Below are positions 62,101 to 64,000 of a stretch of DNA of 64,000 bases, piece by piece. The notes beneath the pieces were generated by a model that saw only the letters and a list, made by a program, of their open reading frames with translations, was not told where the DNA came from and did no database searches. Each line of letters begins with the position of its first letter. The first letter of the stretch is position 1. Source of the stretch: Gordionus sp. m RMFG-2023 (lineage: Eukaryota > Nematomorpha > Gordioida > Chordodea > Parachordodidae); assembly GCF_954871325.1 (NCBI RefSeq), contig NC_088777.1:186001-250000 (forward strand), given 5' to 3'. The position numbers were made by a program, and so were the translations under genes.

Positions 62101-64000
62101 GTGTGTTTTTCATACACATTATAATATTGTCATCTAAAGATTTTTTTAAATATTATAAATAATATTAAACATAGCGATAAATTATATTTTATTAAGATAT
62201 AAAATTTTGAGTTCATTATGTAAGACTGTCGTATTAACATAAAAAGTAAATAATAATTAAAAAAATATGAGAAAAAAGTTGAAATCTATTATCGGAAAAA
62301 GAAAGTATTTGGTGAATAAAAAAAATGAAGAAAAAGTTTTTCCTATCCTATGAATAGGTGTCTGCATAAAATATAATCTATTCTTTGGGTCATTTACTTT
62401 TACAGAGATGAGTTTGTCCAAGTCTTTGCAAACTAGGGTAGGAAGGAGCACCTAATAGGATGAGATAAGGTGATAACTAAAAAAAAGAGAGAGCCTCCAT
62501 TAATGTTAGAAAGCACCCCACCCCCCAATGTATAATATTGTCTTAGCAAAAATATGAAAAATTAGATATTAACATTATGAACATTTTAAAGTCAAGAAAA
62601 ATATAAAAATGTAAAATTTATATATTAAGAGCATTAAATATTATCCCAATTAGAGCCCACGATACAATTATATAGACTTAGAAATTTATCAAAACTTGTA
62701 TCCATTTTAATCTTATCTATTAAATAAATATAAAGACATTTTTTGTGTCCCATCACGATGATTATACTTACCTTTTTTAATTTTTTTTAAGATTTTATCT
62801 GCAAGTTTAAAAAGGGGAAGAATTAGATAGAAGTTTCAAAAAAACAAATAGGAATTTAAATTATTTTGCATTTCAAAGTATTTCTATATATTAAATAAAA
62901 ATAATATATTTTTTTTTAAAAGAAGAAAAAAATAAAAACTTGGTAAAATTAGTGAAGAAATAAAAAATAAAAAGTAATGATTTTTTTCAAAATTTAGGTT
63001 TATAATAAATTTATTAAATTTTTAAAGAATATATACAAATAAAATATAAAAATATATTTCATTTGTCTTGTGATACCTTTATACATTGCATAATCATTTA
63101 TTACTAATAATAAAAAGTATATCCAATTAATAAATTTTATTTATAGATATCATATAAAATATTTTTTTCTTTAATAAAACTAAAAGTATTTTTATTTAAA
63201 AATATAAATAATCTCATATAAAACTTAAACAAGCATACAACGATATCAAAAATAAATTTAATAAACTACTTACTTAAATGGGATTCCATGGCTAATAAAA
63301 TCAATTTTTGGGTAAATGTTAAAATACAAAGGTATTTAATTTCTTTAGATTTAAGAAATAATAATTGGGTTTTGAGTTCTATCTAATATAAATTATCTAT
63401 ATATCACTTTATCTATTATTTTACGATTATCTAATAAAGTTACTATATTACTATCTGCATTATAATGAGCAACTATTGATATGATCCAGGGTCAAAATAT
63501 TTTTTTAGTAAAAAGTATACACTATCTACTAGGTACATGCTTATGTTTGTCTATTAAAATAGTTAATTTAAAAAGTAACAATAATTATAAATGACTTTGA
63601 TCTTTCTTTGTTAATAAGTCATAAATAATGACAAAATATTAAAACATAAAAATAATTTAATAAGGTTAAATTTACGAATAAATAAAATAATATAAAATTT
63701 ATAAAACATTGAATTGGGTCTTAATATGAAAACTAAATTGTTTTATATAGAGTTTATCAACGTTTTACGTTTATTTAAAAGGATTGATTTGTTATTGGTG
63801 AGTACTTTAAGATTTCGACCTAATAATTTTAATATTTTAATAATGATAATGAATTATATATAGAAATATAATTGAACGAAAAATATATAATTAATCTTGA
63901 TGCTCTCTGTTAAACCTAAACAATAGTTGTTAAATGTTGAAAGACCTATTCTTATAATTTAATACATAATTTAATAAATATTATTAACCACCACACTCCC
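59135..64000. other. AT-rich stretch, no gene seen
   Basis: No gene, RNA or transposon recognised. A short C-run patch lies at about 62517-62526. Open frames at 60647 and 62257 have no recognisable similarity. Confidence 0.5.

Overview
This is a very AT-rich, gene-poor piece of a eukaryotic nuclear genome, almost certainly from an invertebrate animal. The best evidence is one complete protein-coding gene on the minus strand, the TCP-1 beta subunit of the cytosolic chaperonin (CCT2), spread over about 17.4 kb (29848 down to 12437) in 15 coding exons. Its C-terminus ([10 protein letters not shown]) is almost the animal one. The four 5' introns are only 38-48 bp and the later ones run up to 7.7 kb. 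Tiny 5' introns with large later ones are best known from flatworms, but I cannot fix the phylum. Everything else is transposon-derived sequence, simple repeats and unexplained AT-rich DNA. I saw no rRNA, tRNA or CRISPR.

Layout. 1-6.8 kb: a tandem duplication (about 1-3880 and 4225-6770), each copy holding a minus-strand open frame for the same small secreted-type protein with an invariant AAGPVLGVRG block. I do not recognise this family. 8.9-11.8 kb: a 94-bp hAT miniature element with perfect target duplications, the 3' end of a LINE, and another hAT-like miniature element. 12.4-29.85 kb: CCT2, whose introns are packed with hAT relics, including a 911-bp element with an 8-bp target duplication, an inverted nest of transposase pieces and a 2.5-kb fold-back made of two opposed hAT copies. 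31.3-36.4 kb: a Ty3/gypsy LTR-retrotransposon fossil on the minus strand. 36.9-39.1 kb: small repeats and an open frame for the restriction-like endonuclease end of an R2/R4-type LINE. 41.2-43.5 kb: a 1.9-kb palindromic array of roughly 120-bp units with long G runs in one arm and C runs in the other, then a 23-bp satellite. 44.8-46.2 kb: a second gypsy fossil. 46.7-53 kb: almost featureless. 53.1-55.2 kb: two hAT relics, one being the longer relative of the element at 1.7 kb. 56.5-59.1 kb: a non-autonomous LTR element with both LTRs still visible. 59.1-64 kb: nothing recognised.

How it fits together. CCT2 is one of eight subunits of the TRiC/CCT ring that folds actin, tubulin and other cytosolic proteins; its partners are not in the window. 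The rest reads as gene-poor DNA repeatedly invaded by hAT elements and, less often, by LTR and non-LTR retroelements. The two items that could be new biology are the duplicated small secreted proteins and the fold-back tandem array. Exon limits were set by eye from protein similarity and GT-AG sites. The 1671-nt coding total is exactly in frame, which supports them.
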